A DNA stretch of 64,000 bases from Hyposmocoma kahamanoa (taxonomy: Eukaryota > Arthropoda > Insecta > Lepidoptera > Cosmopterigidae), in the NCBI RefSeq assembly GCF_003589595.1, contig NW_020653200.1:1789951-1853950 (forward strand), written 5' to 3'. Each line of letters starts with the position of its first letter. The first letter of the stretch is position 1. A model generated the notes under the pieces. That model did not search any database and was not told the origin of the DNA. It was given only the letters and a program-made list of their open reading frames with translations. Shown here piece by piece: positions 22,305 through 34,610 of this stretch. The position numbers and the translations under genes were made by a program.

Positions 22305-23788
22305 CTGTACAAATAAGATACAAGAGCATTAACTGAAGTCCAGAATTTTCCTCGGTCCGTCATCCGCCGCGCTGACCCGGACAGGACGATGCACACCTTA
22401 CCTTACCGCATCAAGTGAACTCTGATTTTTATTACAATATGATAGAAATGAATGACACCACTTGCACTACACAGATCTAACCGCAAAATTACACACAAGT
22501 ACCATTATTATTTCACATCCTGCACAAAAACCGCCTACGTAATCCATGAAACAAAAAGAAAACGAATCCATGCCGTGTTGTTTTTGCAGGTTGTGTATTT
22601 AGGTTTTTCTTGTGTTTTCCATATTCAAGGCATTAATGATTATTTTCTTCTATTTAGAAGCATAAATCCAATTTATAGCTGCGTCAATGTAATATGATTT
22701 TCACAATGTTTTTGTCAATTCAATCAATCAATTATTACTTGTATACTGAAACACGACCGACGTAAATACGGAAAACCTGGGAATAAAATGTGTAGAGCAG
22801 TTATGATCGCTTAGACAAACAATTTTTTCGTTGAATTCTGCTCCAGAAATCTTTTCGACACGCTTTTTCATGACAGACGATGCGACGAACGTATGTTATT
22901 TACACGAATGCGCTTAACATTGTAATGTCACGCCTGCTTGTAACTGCCATCAGTTTTATCTCAAGTCGACATGCAGCCTATTAAAGTAAGACAAAAATTA
23001 CAAAATGAAACGCCAAAGGCTGGTAAATATATAAATCACTTGTATTGCGTTTCTATTTTACAAATACTTTTATTAAAACTTACCTCCTAAAATGTTTGCT
23101 CAACAAGAATTCAGGTCATTGTTACTATTTCCAGTGTTATTATTTTATGAATATGAAAAAGGAATGATAGTATGAATTACTTTCAAAACTAATTTAGTGT
23201 CCAGAACGCAGTCGAGAGTTTCGTCTCAAAATCGCACGTTACAGGAGATTGTTCTTTTAGCTTGTAGTGTGTTCATTAAGCTAACACTTGAAAAAACGGT
23301 GTACGTATAGCTTAAAGTTGATCTTTCAGCGATTCAACCATTACTTTCGGTTGCAGTTACTGTAAAACATATAGGGACGACACAGTAATAAACTAAACGC
23401 AATCGGAAATATGCATCCAAACTGGAAGACGTATCCTCGCATGAAACATGTCCGTGCAATTCTAGAAGAACTAATTTCCACGATAAAATTTTGCAATAAT
23501 TGCACCTAAGGGAAATAATTGAATACGAGTATATGACATATGTTGCAATGATATTTACACAGTACCGTGTCGTACCCTATGGTATAAGTGAAGAATTGTG
23601 TTAAACACACAAGAGCTTGTAAAATGTAAATGTTCTTATAAAGATTCATACAAAGCGTTAATCATAACAATATATTTAAAATCAGGCTAAAGATAACTAA
23701 CATCAACTAAAAATATCACCCCATGGCAGTGTTGTAATAAAACTTCCCAAAACAGTACTGACATTACACTCATTTGTTTGGGGTTTAC
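22305..23788. other. No gene seen
   Basis: Intron-like sequence between exons 10 and 11. No repeat with a second copy in the window and no supported open frame. Confidence 0.5.
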
Positions 23789-25630
23789 TAGTCTGGGCTT
23801 GACAATCCCTACTACTAGATTTAAGAGCAACGTGAGCACACATTCCATACTTTGATATCCTCTGTCGAGGTACTGAAGCAACGCGCTGTTTACCGCGTAG
23901 CGTCGGCCTCCTTATCGGCATTCGTACCCATGAGTTGTAGGAGGCTTGACATGGGACTGATATTTTCTTACGAAGTCTACGCTGTTTACAATGAACATTA
24001 GGTGGTAATTGCTGGCAAATTTTCGACTCAGCTTGACACATATCTTGATGATTTCTAACGCGAGGTAATAGATGCTCTTGGTGCTTATAACCATGCAGTT
24101 CATGTTTTGAAAAATTTACGCTCAGCAACTGTGGCTTTCTATTTTGTATTAAAATCTGTTGTACTCTACTTCCTGAAATCACTTTGGACCGTACAGTCGG
24201 CATACGACAGCTCAATTTATCAAAGGGACATGATGATTGCAAGCTAGGTGGTTTCAAGCCAAAGGTTGGTTGAAATGCTTTAGGTAAGGGTGGGCCTTGG
24301 CAAGGCGTCCGACCAGCTGGACATGATATTCTGGCGCCATGTTCAGGTTTTTTTCTTATAGCGCATTTCACTTTGTCGAGTGGACATGAAGAGCTTGGAC
24401 TGGAAAAGCCGAGACTTCCCATTCCAGTTGCATTTCTAGGTGCCATTCCAGGTGCCATTCCAGATGGCATTCCAGATGCCATACCAGATGGCATTCCAGA
24501 TGCCATTCCAGATGCCATACCAGATGGCATTCCAGATGCCATTCCAGATGCCATTCCAGATGCCATTCCAGTTGCCATTCCAGATGCCATTCCAGGAAAG
24601 CGTTTGGGAGGGCCTTGACAGGGCCTTCTACCGGCAGGGCATGCCGGCCTAAGGTTTGGAGGACGTGGGGGGGGAGGAAGCCTTTTAGGACAGCCCTTTC
24701 TGTCATGTGGACATGATGATTCCACATTTGGTATGCCTGGTATCTGTATATGAGGCATATTACAAGGTGCTCTACCGGTCGGACAAGTCGGGATATCTTC
24801 ATGACACGTCTCACCCACTGGACATTCTACGCACGGAGACTCGCCACGTGGACACGGCTTTTTACAAGTTGTTTGTTTTTGGTTAAAGGGACATTTGCCG
24901 TAATCTTTTGGAAGGTATTGCGGTGGTATTTGGGAGATATCTGTTTTACAGGATATTCTGCCTGATGGACACGGTACACCTCCGGAATCCGGGAGACAGG
25001 GTAAAGGACACTGCTCAGGACAGGGTGACTTTCCGCGTGGACATGGCCCCTGAGGTTTCAAATCTTTATATTTACGTGGTTCGACTTGTTCCTCTGCACT
25101 TCCATCTACAGGCTCAGATGGAGGTGGTGGAATAAAGCAAGATATGGGACAATGATCCGGACATGGTTCTACGCCAAGTGGGCATGGCATTAACACGCGT
25201 TGTTGTCGTTTCTTAGGAGCAAATTGTGGATTGTCATCAGAAATCACAGCTCCTTTCACACCTAAACAGGACTCCGTGTCTTTGCCAAAACACGGGTCGC
25301 TGGTTGATTTATCAGCACAGTTTAAGGGACAAGTTTCAGGGCAAGGGGCATCCATGTCAGCTGGACAATACAAAAGAGATGATAATACGGTGCTAACACT
25401 TGGATGATTAATAGTCCCATCGGCAGGCTGTAACTTATCTAAAAGCTTCAGAACTGAAGTTTTATTTTGTGGATATAATGCTGAATAAGGCTCTCCATAA
25501 AATTTTTCGTACACAGGTTTTTGGGCAGATGGATATTGGGTGGAGTACGATTTGACCTTGACCAATGGCTTGTGTTGTAAAAAATGTAGGCGTCCGAAAA
25601 AGGAAGAATCTGTCGCGATTTGTTCAGCAT
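23789..25630 (-). CDS. Exon 10 of the giant gene, CPxGRxPC repeats and GM(A/P)S tract
   Basis: Acceptor accttgttttacag, then AT completing a codon. The frame [15 protein letters not shown] is open for more than 600 codons. The first ~110 residues are non-repetitive. Then come many Cys-Pro motifs ([41 protein letters not shown] and a dozen variants of CPxGRxPC), a tract of Gly-Met-Ala/Pro-Ser tetrapeptides (about 24440-24600) and two more CPAGRxPC units. The 3' border is uncertain: phase-1 donors gtaaac at 23789 (used here) and at 23894, and gtgata at 23720, are all possible; the frame ends with a stop at 23703. Alternating Cys-Pro suggests disulfide-rich or metal-binding structural material, which is inference. 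Confidence 0.75.
24440..24600 (-). repeat. 12-bp minisatellite inside exon 10
   Basis: About 13 copies of a 12-bp unit (GGCATTCCAGAT / GCCATTCCAGAT on the plus strand), coding for Gly-Met-Ala-Ser or Gly-Met-Pro-Ser on the minus strand. The unit length keeps the frame, so copy-number change alters only protein length. Two neighbouring frames are also open because of the repeat. Confidence 0.85.
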
Positions 25631-25769
25631 CTGTAAAACAAGGTAAGGACAAAGGTCTCAACAATGTGTATTTTCGCTTGAACTCAGTCCATGAGCCATC
25701 GTCTATTTATGTTTAGGTTCTTTGATTTACTTTTATGAATGTCATCTCATTCAGTTTCCAATGCAATGT

Positions 25770-26039
25770 AAGACTATGATGCCGATATTGGTCATGACAT
25801 TAACGCACGTGAATATCGTTTTTTGGGGAATAATTCTGTTATGCTATCAGAAATTGCAAGTATCTAAACATGAATCGGTATCTTTGCAAAAACAGGGAAC
25901 ACTGGTTCATTTATCAGAACAGTTTATGGGACAAGGCCTGGGATAAAGCACAACCACTTCCTTACCTGGGTAGTACAATAGAAATGATAATAAGGTGCCA
26001 ATAGTTGGATGATAGGCAGTCATATCGAGGAGTCGTAAC
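25770..26039 (-). pseudogene. Decayed copy of part of exon 10
   Basis: This stretch follows the order of 25170-25445 inside exon 10: for example ATTAACGCACGTGAATATCG against ATTAACACGCGTTGTTGTCG, then CTGGTTCATTTATCAGAACA against CTGGTTGATTTATCAGCACA, and GATGATAGGCAGTC against GATGATTAATAGTC. It continues for a few bases after the hAT element at 28294 (TGTAACTTATCTAAAA). Indels and substitutions break the frame. It is a relic of an internal duplication of the gene. Confidence 0.7.
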
Positions 26040-28293
26040 TAGGGCATGCAAACCGGTTACCCGGTTAACCCAAAAAACCGCGTAACCGTCCATTTTGGAA
26101 CACGGTTTTCAGTATTTCGGGATTTTCGGTTTTGTCTTTAAACTATTAAAGCGTAAATTCGTAACTCATAATATCATCGTGTCCTAGTTAATAATGATAA
26201 ATAAACGTTAATTAAATACTAGGAACTCGGGAATTACAGGACAGCGACAGCGTCCTCCAGGCGGAGACTGGTAAATTTTGGGGCAACAAGGAGTGAGCGA
26301 GGTGCGCTAGGGAGGTGCGCGAGCAGCAACAAATCACCGAGTCACCTATGCTCTTGGCAGGCTTTTCAACTGAAGCCAAAGCGGCTAGTTGGTATTCAGC
26401 AGAACTATCGTATAGGTGGCAGTAGTAGACTATATAAGACCTGTTCTGTGTTTGGTACAGCTTTTTTAAGCAACTTTCCCGGAGTAAAGTAAGAAGAAAG
26501 GATGGGATGTCAATCTTTTTGCTGCATTTTTGGCCATGGATTCTAAGTATCTGCCGAAGTTCAGACTCAATAACAGATTCGTTCCCAGTAGCTGGCGATA
26601 GTAGGCTATCGATAGGATATGGCACTGATAGTCGAAGTTCGGTCATAGGGACTCCGTTTTGTGGAAGATACACACGCCTGCGTTTTGCTAGCGTTAAATT
26701 TCATAAGTTCGGCATCGCCCCAATCGGAGACAGCGGTAAGTGTCAAATCCAAACGACTAATCATGGACTGTCAACAAGACTGAATTTGTTTTTCACTGAT
26801 CTTTCATTGATTAAGTACCAATCTACCAACTGCGCTGTCTTTAGCATACCCGAAGATTCCTCGAATTAACATGCCGTTGATGTGCGAAAGAAGAGTCAAT
26901 GAAACGCCGTAATATAATATATATATATACGAGTATATATATGTATGTTTTATATACCCACATTTTGAAATTTGAGTTTTGTGATTACCTTGTATGGACG
27001 GGACACAATATGCAACTCAGGAACACAGTTACACAGCATTATTGCTGGAATTTCATCTGGCCCGCTAACTTGAATTAAGCTTACACTCCCTTTGCGAACT
27101 GGCGCTATGGCGCAGCCAGTCTGGTATAAAGTAGGTGGTAGGTTCCTTGTGGCATCCAGACACGCATTATCTGCAAAAAGTGAGGCAAAAAGATTCGCCT
27201 TCATTTTCGCAGTATGGGTTAGCAAGCCATTCAGCCTCAGCAGAGGAGATAAGAACGATGATTAAAGTTGGTTTCTATAGCTTTAGTCATGGACCAAAGA
27301 CTTGTTACCTGCTGGAAAAGAGACAAGCTTGGCCCCTATACGGCGCACATGGTCGAACTTGACCTTGCATAACACGCATTTGTACTTCTTGGTGGTCTTA
27401 TTAAAGGCTTCTTCAGATTCCAAGTGTTCGGGTTTTGCGCAGTCAAGTATCTGCCTAAGCTTAGTACGCGACCTCTTTCTGTGCTTCTGAACGACTTCAG
27501 TCAGCGCTAATCCATTGATGAGTTTGGGATCCATTGGATACATCAGAGTATGGTATGTAATACTCCACACCCAAATGCTAGACTTCGACTACAGCATCAG
27601 CACAGCTCGACAAGTTCCCTGAAGTAAAGAAAGTCTGCCAGAGATATGAAGCAAAGAAATGTCGCATTTCGTCCCAATCCCTAACCTATTGTAATAATAA
27701 CCCGTCTCACACCTAGTGGCCCTAGTGGGCCCTGATTGCTTTGAAAAGTCAATGGTCGGAAGTACCTAATGGGGAACCCACAACTACAGAGTATGGGTCT
27801 GGATCAGTTGTTAGCAGCAGGTCCGAGCAATGAGCCCTACGAGACTCAATACCTAGGATCCTGGTTGCGCTACTGACAAGCTGGGAAAGGCTTAGCATTC
27901 GCTTCTCCCTCCCGGCATGATCGATTATCTGGTACAGGTTTCTTGACAGCATCTGGCATTCTTGACGGTGAACATTAAGTACCACAGAATGATTCAACAG
28001 ACTTCTCATTCAGATATTGGCAAAAGAAGATGTTTGAAATCTAGTCTCTAAATATGTATATTTATTTTAAGATATTAACATTGTTTTTTTTAAATTAAAA
28101 TTCGAGATAATTGATTTATCTCATCTGTGAATTCTATAAATAATAAAAATAATAATCATAACACTAAATTGACGTTTTTTTAGTTTTCTGACACTTTTAA
28201 GGAATTGTTTGGGAGATAACAAATAACCGGGTAACCGAGAATTAAAAACCGGAAGAACCGGTTTTCAAAATCACGCGGTTTTTGCATGCCCTA
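26040..28293 (-). mobile_element. hAT-like transposon with TAGGGCATGCAAA ends
   Basis: 2254 bp with inverted ends TAGGGCATGCAAACCGGTT and ...CGGTTTTTGCATGCCCTA. Flanks GTCGTAAC (26032-26039) and GTGTAAC (28294-28300) look like an 8-bp duplication with one base lost; the matching unsplit site in exon 10 reads GCTGTAAC. Minus-strand open frames (27283-27570 with YKCVLCKVKFDH, a BED-finger-like start; 26950-27225; 26212-26673) may be pieces of a transposase, but the typical hAT C-terminal dimerisation motif was not found. It interrupts the decayed exon copy. Confidence 0.7.
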
Positions 28294-28559
28294 GTGTAAC
28301 TTATCTAAAAACCCGTGAGCTACACTTTATGTTTCTTATTTAGATAATTGAGGATTCTCGAAAATCGATTTAGTTTGTGGTCACAACCACTGGCTTATGA
28401 AGAAAACCATTTAAACGTCAGAAAAAAGAAGAGATATGCCATGACATAGTTTAATTTTAAGTGTAAAAATATTTCATCTCCGGCGCATTTCATTTTCGCC
28501 TCATTCATTTACAAAGTGGCTGTCGAAATGGGGTATATGTAAGTCTGAAAGTACCTTAC

Positions 28560-31500
28560 CTGGAGGAGCCATGAAACTTGTAGTACCTGCGGCCTTAAGA
28601 ATTCTTTTTAGACGAGTTTGAGAAGCATATGGAGACATAAACAACGACAAGTCTTTAGAAGAGGTTTTTTCTGGCTGAGCTTGAAGATAAAACCTTGAAG
28701 TTAAAACCTTAAGTGGCTTTATTTCTGGTAGAACCTTAGAGGCGCGCGAGGGTATTCTTGCAGCCTGAGGCTTAGAACGTATTTTTGTTGTTAGAGCACC
28801 AGTAGCACATGAAGGTGCGTTTCTTGATGGAGCGTTGGGCGTGGTTACAACTTGAGCTTTTGTTGATCGTAAAAGCATTGTTGCAGACAGAAACATAGGT
28901 GGCGTTACTTCTGGCGGAGTTTTGGTATCACGTGAAGACATTTTTGCAGTCGGAGCCGTAGAAGACGTTATTTGTGGTGGAGCGTTGGTATCACGTGAGG
29001 ATACCCTTGCAGCCGGAGCCTTAGAAGACGTTATTCTAGGCGGACCTTCAGTGGCGTGCGAAGGTACTTTTGCCGATGGAACTTTAGATGATGTTATTTC
29101 AGGCAGAGTTCCTGTAGCTCGTGAAGGATCTTTTACATAAGGAGCTTTAGATGATGTAATTTCTAAGAATGCTTTTGTAGAATGTGAAGGCACTTTTGCC
29201 GATTGAATTTTTGATGGTGTTATTTGTGGCGGAGCTTGGCTACCACGTGTGGATACTTTTGCAGTCGGAGCCATAGTTGTTATTCGAGGTGGAGCTTCAG
29301 TACCGTGTGAAGGCACCTTTGCAGATGGAGCTTTAGACGATGTTATTTTTGGCGGAGCTCCGGTAGCTCGTGAAGGCTCATTTACAGAAGGAGCCTTAGA
29401 AAATGATATTCGTGGCGGAGCTTCAGTAGCGTGTGAAGGCACTTTTTCAGATGGAATTTTAGGTGGCATTACTTCTGGCGGAGCTTTGCTACCACGTGTG
29501 GACTCTCTTGCAATAGGAACCTTAGAAGACGTTATTCGTGGTGGAGCTTGGCTACCACGTGTGAACACTTTTGCAGTCGGAGCCTTAGAAGATGTTATTC
29601 CTGGTGGAGCTTCAGTAGCGTGTGAAGGCACCTTTGCTGATGGAGCTTTAGACGAAGACGTACCTGGTGGTGGGACTGATGGAAGTTTGAATGGCGTTAC
29701 TTCTGGTGGAGCCCCGGTAGCTCGTGAATGTTCTCTTGCAGCTGAAGCTTTTCCTGATGGAACTTTGAAAGGCGTTACTTCTGGTGGAGCCCCGGTAGCT
29801 CGTGAAGGTTCACTTGCAGCTGAAGTTTTAGGAAATGACATTTCTGGGGGTGCTTCTACAGAATGTGAGGACGCTTTTGCAGATGGAACTTTCCATGTCT
29901 TTACTTCCGGTGGAGCTTCCGTAACACGTGAGGATTCTTTTGCAGTCGGAGCCTTAGAAGATGTTATTCTAGGCGGAGCTTTAATAGCGTGTGAAGGTAC
30001 TTTTGCCGATGGAACTTCAGATGATGTTGTTTCTGGCGAAGCTCCGGTAGCTCGCGAAGGCTCTTTTACAGAAGGAGCTTTATAAGATGTAGTTTGTGGT
30101 GGAACTTCAGTAGCATGTGAAGACGCTTTTGTGTGTGAAGGCACTTTTGCCGATGGAACTTCAGATTTATTTGTTATTCCTGGCGGAGCTTCGGTAGCAT
30201 GTGAAGGCACTTTTGCAGATGGAACTATAGATGGCGTCATTTCTGGTGGTGCCCCGGTAGTTCGTGAAGGCTCTCTTGCAGAAGGAGCTTTAGACGATGA
30301 AATTTCTGGGGGTGCTTTTGTAGCATGTGAAGGCACTCTTGCAGACGGAATTTTAGAGGGCGTTATTTCTCGCGGAGGTCCGACACCTCGTGACGACTCT
30401 TTTGCAGTCGGAGCCTTANNNNNNNNNNGTGAAGGTACTTTTGACGATGAAACTTCAGACGATGTTATTTGTGGCGGAGCTCCGGTAGCTCGTGAAGGCT
30501 CTTTTACTGAAGGAGCTTTAGAAGATGTTATTTGTGATGGAGCTTCAGTAGCGTGTGAAGGTACTTTTGCCAATGGAACTTCAGATGATGTTATTTCTCG
30601 CGGAACTCCGATAGCTCGTGAAGACTCTCTTGCAGAGTCAACTTTAGGCGATACAATTTCTGGGTGTGTTTTAGTAGAATCTGAAGCCATACTTGTAACT
30701 GGAACCATAGACGGCGTTGTTTGTGGTGAAGATACAACAGTGTGTGAAGGCGCTTCTGAAGATGGAACTATGTCTGGCGTTACTTCTGGCGGAGCTCCGG
30801 TAGCTCGTGAAGGATGTTTTACAGAAGGAGTTATTTCTGGTGGAGCTTCGATAGTTACTGGAGGAATTCGTATAGATGAAACCTTAGATGCTGTCACTTT
30901 TAGCGGAGCTTCTACTGACCCTCCTTCAGGTGTGCCCTCACGTACTACTGTACGTGAGGGCACTTTTAAAGATGATGTCTTACGAGATATCTCTCCTTGC
31001 AATCTTTGGGTAGCGGCTGAAGTAGCTTTTACTGATGGGGTCTTTGAGAGTGTGGACTTCGGTACCTGTGAAATCTTTCTTGTCGAGGATTCAAGCAATG
31101 GAGAAGGTGGTTCTAAAACTTTGATCGTGTCTGTCTGTGTTTGTGTAGCAGTAGAAGCCACTTTAGGTTGTACTTGAGTAGCAATTTCTTGCGGAAGAAG
31201 TGATGCTTGTTTTTGTGAAGACTTAGGAAGAAAGACAGATATTTTCGATTCTACCTTAATAGGTTTATTCGCAAATGATTCTGTTTTCTCTGACTTTAGT
31301 TGTGAAATTAATGAAGGTTCTTTCAAAGTTCCTTCTTGTACAGGCACTGTGTCACTAGGTACTTTAATTGACCGTCGGGAAACTGCTTTCGGTTTTTCTT
31401 TGGGTAGAAACTTTGGGGCGCCATGTTCTTTAGCGGGCGGTGGTTTTGAACTCTGTAAGTCACAATCACATGATTTTAGAAGTGGTTGACAGTCACAAGA

Positions 31501-32684
31501 CTTTATTGCTAGTCGTGCTTGAGAATCAGTTGACGATCCTGTCATTTCCTTTGTACGGCACACACACGCCTTTTTACCACCCGGTTTACAATCACAGGAC
31601 TTTCTAGGCGCTGCTGTTGTTTTTGTCTCACAGTCGCATCCTGTAAAACTTGTTCCGCAGTTACATGGAGTAGATGTACAGGAACAGGGTTTAGGAAATG
31701 GTCCGCATTTACAAGGATCTGGCGGTGGCTTACAGCCACAGGCTTTGGCAGTAACTGTATCAGTTCTGTTCTGTTCTGTTCTGTACTGTTCAGACTTTTC
31801 TGACTGGCTATCTTCTTGATCCAGTGGTTGGGATATTTTTTTCCAACGTTTCTGTGTTATTTGTGTGTGTACATCTGAACCTGATTTCTTGCATGGTGAA
31901 TTCGGTCCACACAAAGGGAACTGAAATATATTTGGTATTTGCAGTTTACATCTTCGCAATGTCGCTAGTATATCCTGGTGAATAGAATTTGTGTGAGTGT
32001 CTTGTATAGATCCACTTCGTTTCTTAGATTCCAAGTCCTCATTAGAAGTATTATCTTTTTGATCAAAAGAAGATTCTTCAGTAGATAAAGTCGACCCGAG
32101 ATTAGATGAAGATTTTTTGCTGTTACGTGAGCTTGTCTCTTCCCGTGATGAATCATTTTGAGGATGGAGCGTAGTTTGTATTTGCGTGTCTTTACCGCGG
32201 AACATTGTTATGGATTTTGTCGATTCATTAAATTTTAGTTTCGTTGGTGGCTTTGACGTGCCTTTGGGTTTGTTGCAGGGTGCGTCACCTCCGCACCTGG
32301 TGCGATTGTCGCGATTAGTTGAAGTTGATTTTCTGCAAGGCGCTTTGTATCCGCTTGGCTGTATTTGTAGCCAGTACCGACGAGATGTTTTTTTGCACGT
32401 AGCGTTAGTCGCGCAAGATGATTCGAGAAATTCTGGTAATTGTGTTAGGCATGGAGTTCTAAATCCACATTTTGACAAAATACTTTTGCAAGAAGAACGC
32501 GATTTATAAGTGATCAAGTTACCAAATGCTTGATAACGCTGGGATATATTTATAGACTTATTTGAAACTGGTACATCCAATGCAGCGTCTGATCCTGGTA
32601 TAGACTCACTATCAGATGCAGCTTCATAATCAGACATTGATTCAGTCGATTGCTCAGATTTCTTAGAGGTATATTGTTTCTTCT
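28560..32684 (-). CDS. Exon 9 of the giant gene, very large, Cys block plus 21-aa repeats
   Basis: Acceptor ggaaatttttcag, AG plus 1374 codons plus one base, donor gtaagg (28554-28559). The order of parts is: a Ser/Asp/Glu-rich start (SMSDYEAASDSESIPGSD); Cys-containing segments (CGFRTPC, CGGDAPCNK, LCGPNSPCKK); a dense CxC block at about 31450-31745 (KACGCKPPPDPCKCGP, KPCSCTSTPCNCG); a charged and Ser-rich linker; then a Pro/Ser/Ala/Thr array of 21-residue units (KAPSAKVPSHATEAPP...ITSS) at roughly 28750-31000; and a short unique end. The unit is 63 bp, so it preserves frame. A 10-N gap (30419-30428) makes the real length uncertain. The array is mucin-like in composition, but no signal peptide is visible because the N-terminus lies elsewhere. 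Confidence 0.82.
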
Positions 32685-33984
32685 CTGAAAAATTTCCATT
32701 CTTCAATTAAAATCAGCAGTAGACAAAAAATCGGCCAAGTACGTATTCGAACAATCATAAAGTAGGGTTCCGTAGTCGTCGTCACTCTCTCCCTAAGTGC
32801 TGCACGCACTATAAACGTGTTGACATGTAAAAAATTGCGAAAATATCTAAAAATTTAAAATTGCTTTCTAGTACACGACAGATTACGGAATAAATTGATA
32901 CAATAATTAATAAGTTCTTGTTAATAAAAACTAACGAACTTATTAAAAATATAAGTTGCTCCGCCATACCTGATAAGTAATAATTAAATATTCGATAGGT
33001 CGAAAATTAATAGCAAGAGGTTGGGTATTACAGAGATTTAACAATAAGTAAAATTTCTGATAAAAAGTGGCGATAACTAAAATATCGAAATCAGTTCTTC
33101 AGGCTCCAGCGCGGGCAACTTCCAAACGAAGAACATCCACTTTATCAGTTGCATATCTCATAAATGAGTTTATGACTCTTGGGATTTTTTTAATTTAAAT
33201 TAAAATTGATGTTATATACTTCATTTAAACATTGTCGTATAAATAATATATAAAAATAACTTTGCTTTTTAGAATGACACATCAGAATGCATTTAAAATA
33301 AATCACCCCCGGCAGGTGGACTAAGACAAACTAGAGTTCAATAACGAAACGTAATCCGCACTCTACAGCACCAATGACACCGACATTGAAAACTAGATCA
33401 GCTTTTGAAATTTGATTAGCTTTCCCTGTGTGTGCAAACGGCACACTGTAAGATGTCCACAAACTTTCAATACATATATTACAGAACAACGACGATGGTA
33501 TCTGCTGGAGTGAACTTAAATTAAGATTCTTTTATAGGTTTGAATCAACGCGTTACACAAATTACAAATGCACCTTTTCTTTCAAAAACATCCTTACGCT
33601 TTATAGAAACATGGGTCATAATTATGCATTCGTTATTGTATTATGTGTTACATTTCACTCACGTTTTATAAACCAGCTAAATATTTGCTGAGATTACAGT
33701 TGTTTGACACCGAAAGTGAAGTAAATTTTTTTTTCATTCATCAAATTTTTTCAATAACCACCTTATGAATATATATCAAATATATTACAGAGTTGTTTTA
33801 TTTACAGCGAATGAATTAAAGGTTAAAGATGCAATTCTTCTCAACAGTTTCGATTGGAATAACAGGCGACACAAAAGTAATGTCATAATGCGTATTGGTT
33901 ACAACTTTGTTAGAAATGAAAAAATAAGCTTTGTTTTCACGAAAGTTTATTTGAAGATGCAAAATTGATGACACTGAGTTGAAT
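32685..33984. other. No gene seen
   Basis: AT-rich intron sequence upstream of exon 9. No splice-bordered open frames in the phase of the gene and no repeat recognised. Confidence 0.5.
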
Positions 33985-34610
33985 AAACTGTATTGGTCAA
34001 ATGACCATCTCCCAAGTTGTTGCTCATTTGTTAACCTTGGTGCAAGAAGAGAATGATTTCGTATCCAAAACCATAATGAGCGACGAAGTCCATTTCCACT
34101 TAAGTAGTTAAATTATCAAACAAAATTTGTATTTCTGGGGCACAGATAACCCACATGAAATGCAAAAAGAGCCATTGCATCCCCTCAAAGTACCTGTTTG
34201 GTGTGGCATTTGCAATGAAAAGGTGATAGGCTAATTTCTTTTTGAGGACGCCGATAGAACCACCGTAACCGTAAATGGTGAGCGTGTGAGATACCAATTT
34301 TCGGGCCGAGTGATCTCCCGTTTTGGAGATTTAAACTGACCGTCTAGAGCGCCAGATCTAACGGCGCCAGACTTCTTCCTTTGGGGCTTATTGAAATCTC
34401 GAGTTTACCACAACAAACTTCAAACCTTCTGAAAGCTAACATTAACGAAGTAATCGCCAATTTAGAGCAAGATGTTTTGCGAGCAAAAATTAAATCGACT
34501 AGAATTGTATGTAAGCCCGGAGGTGGTCGTTGGAACGGTATAATGTTTGAACATAATGTCATTAATTTTACATCTTCAAATAAACTTTTGTGAAAATTAG
34601 CTCATTTTTT
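33985..34610 (+). mobile_element. IS630/mariner-type transposase relic, internally deleted
   Basis: Fragments of an insect mariner-related transposase: MSDEVHFHLSS (first catalytic Asp region, about 34075-34110), FWGTDNPHEMQKEPLHP, VPVWCGICNEKVIG, FEDADRTTVTVNGERVRYQ and RAPDLTAPDFFLWGLLKSRV (about 34345-34410). The central part that should hold the second Asp is missing, and there are several stops, so it is dead. Confidence 0.75.

Noticed and set aside
24368..24965. Alternative frames over the GMAS minisatellite
   Set aside because: They arise because the 12-bp repeat has no stop in several frames. They lack borders and do not extend into the flanks.
28922..31177. Long plus-strand open frames (up to 348 codons) opposite exon 9
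   Set aside because: They are antisense shadows of the in-frame 63-bp repeat. The minus strand has proper splice borders and a sensible composition.
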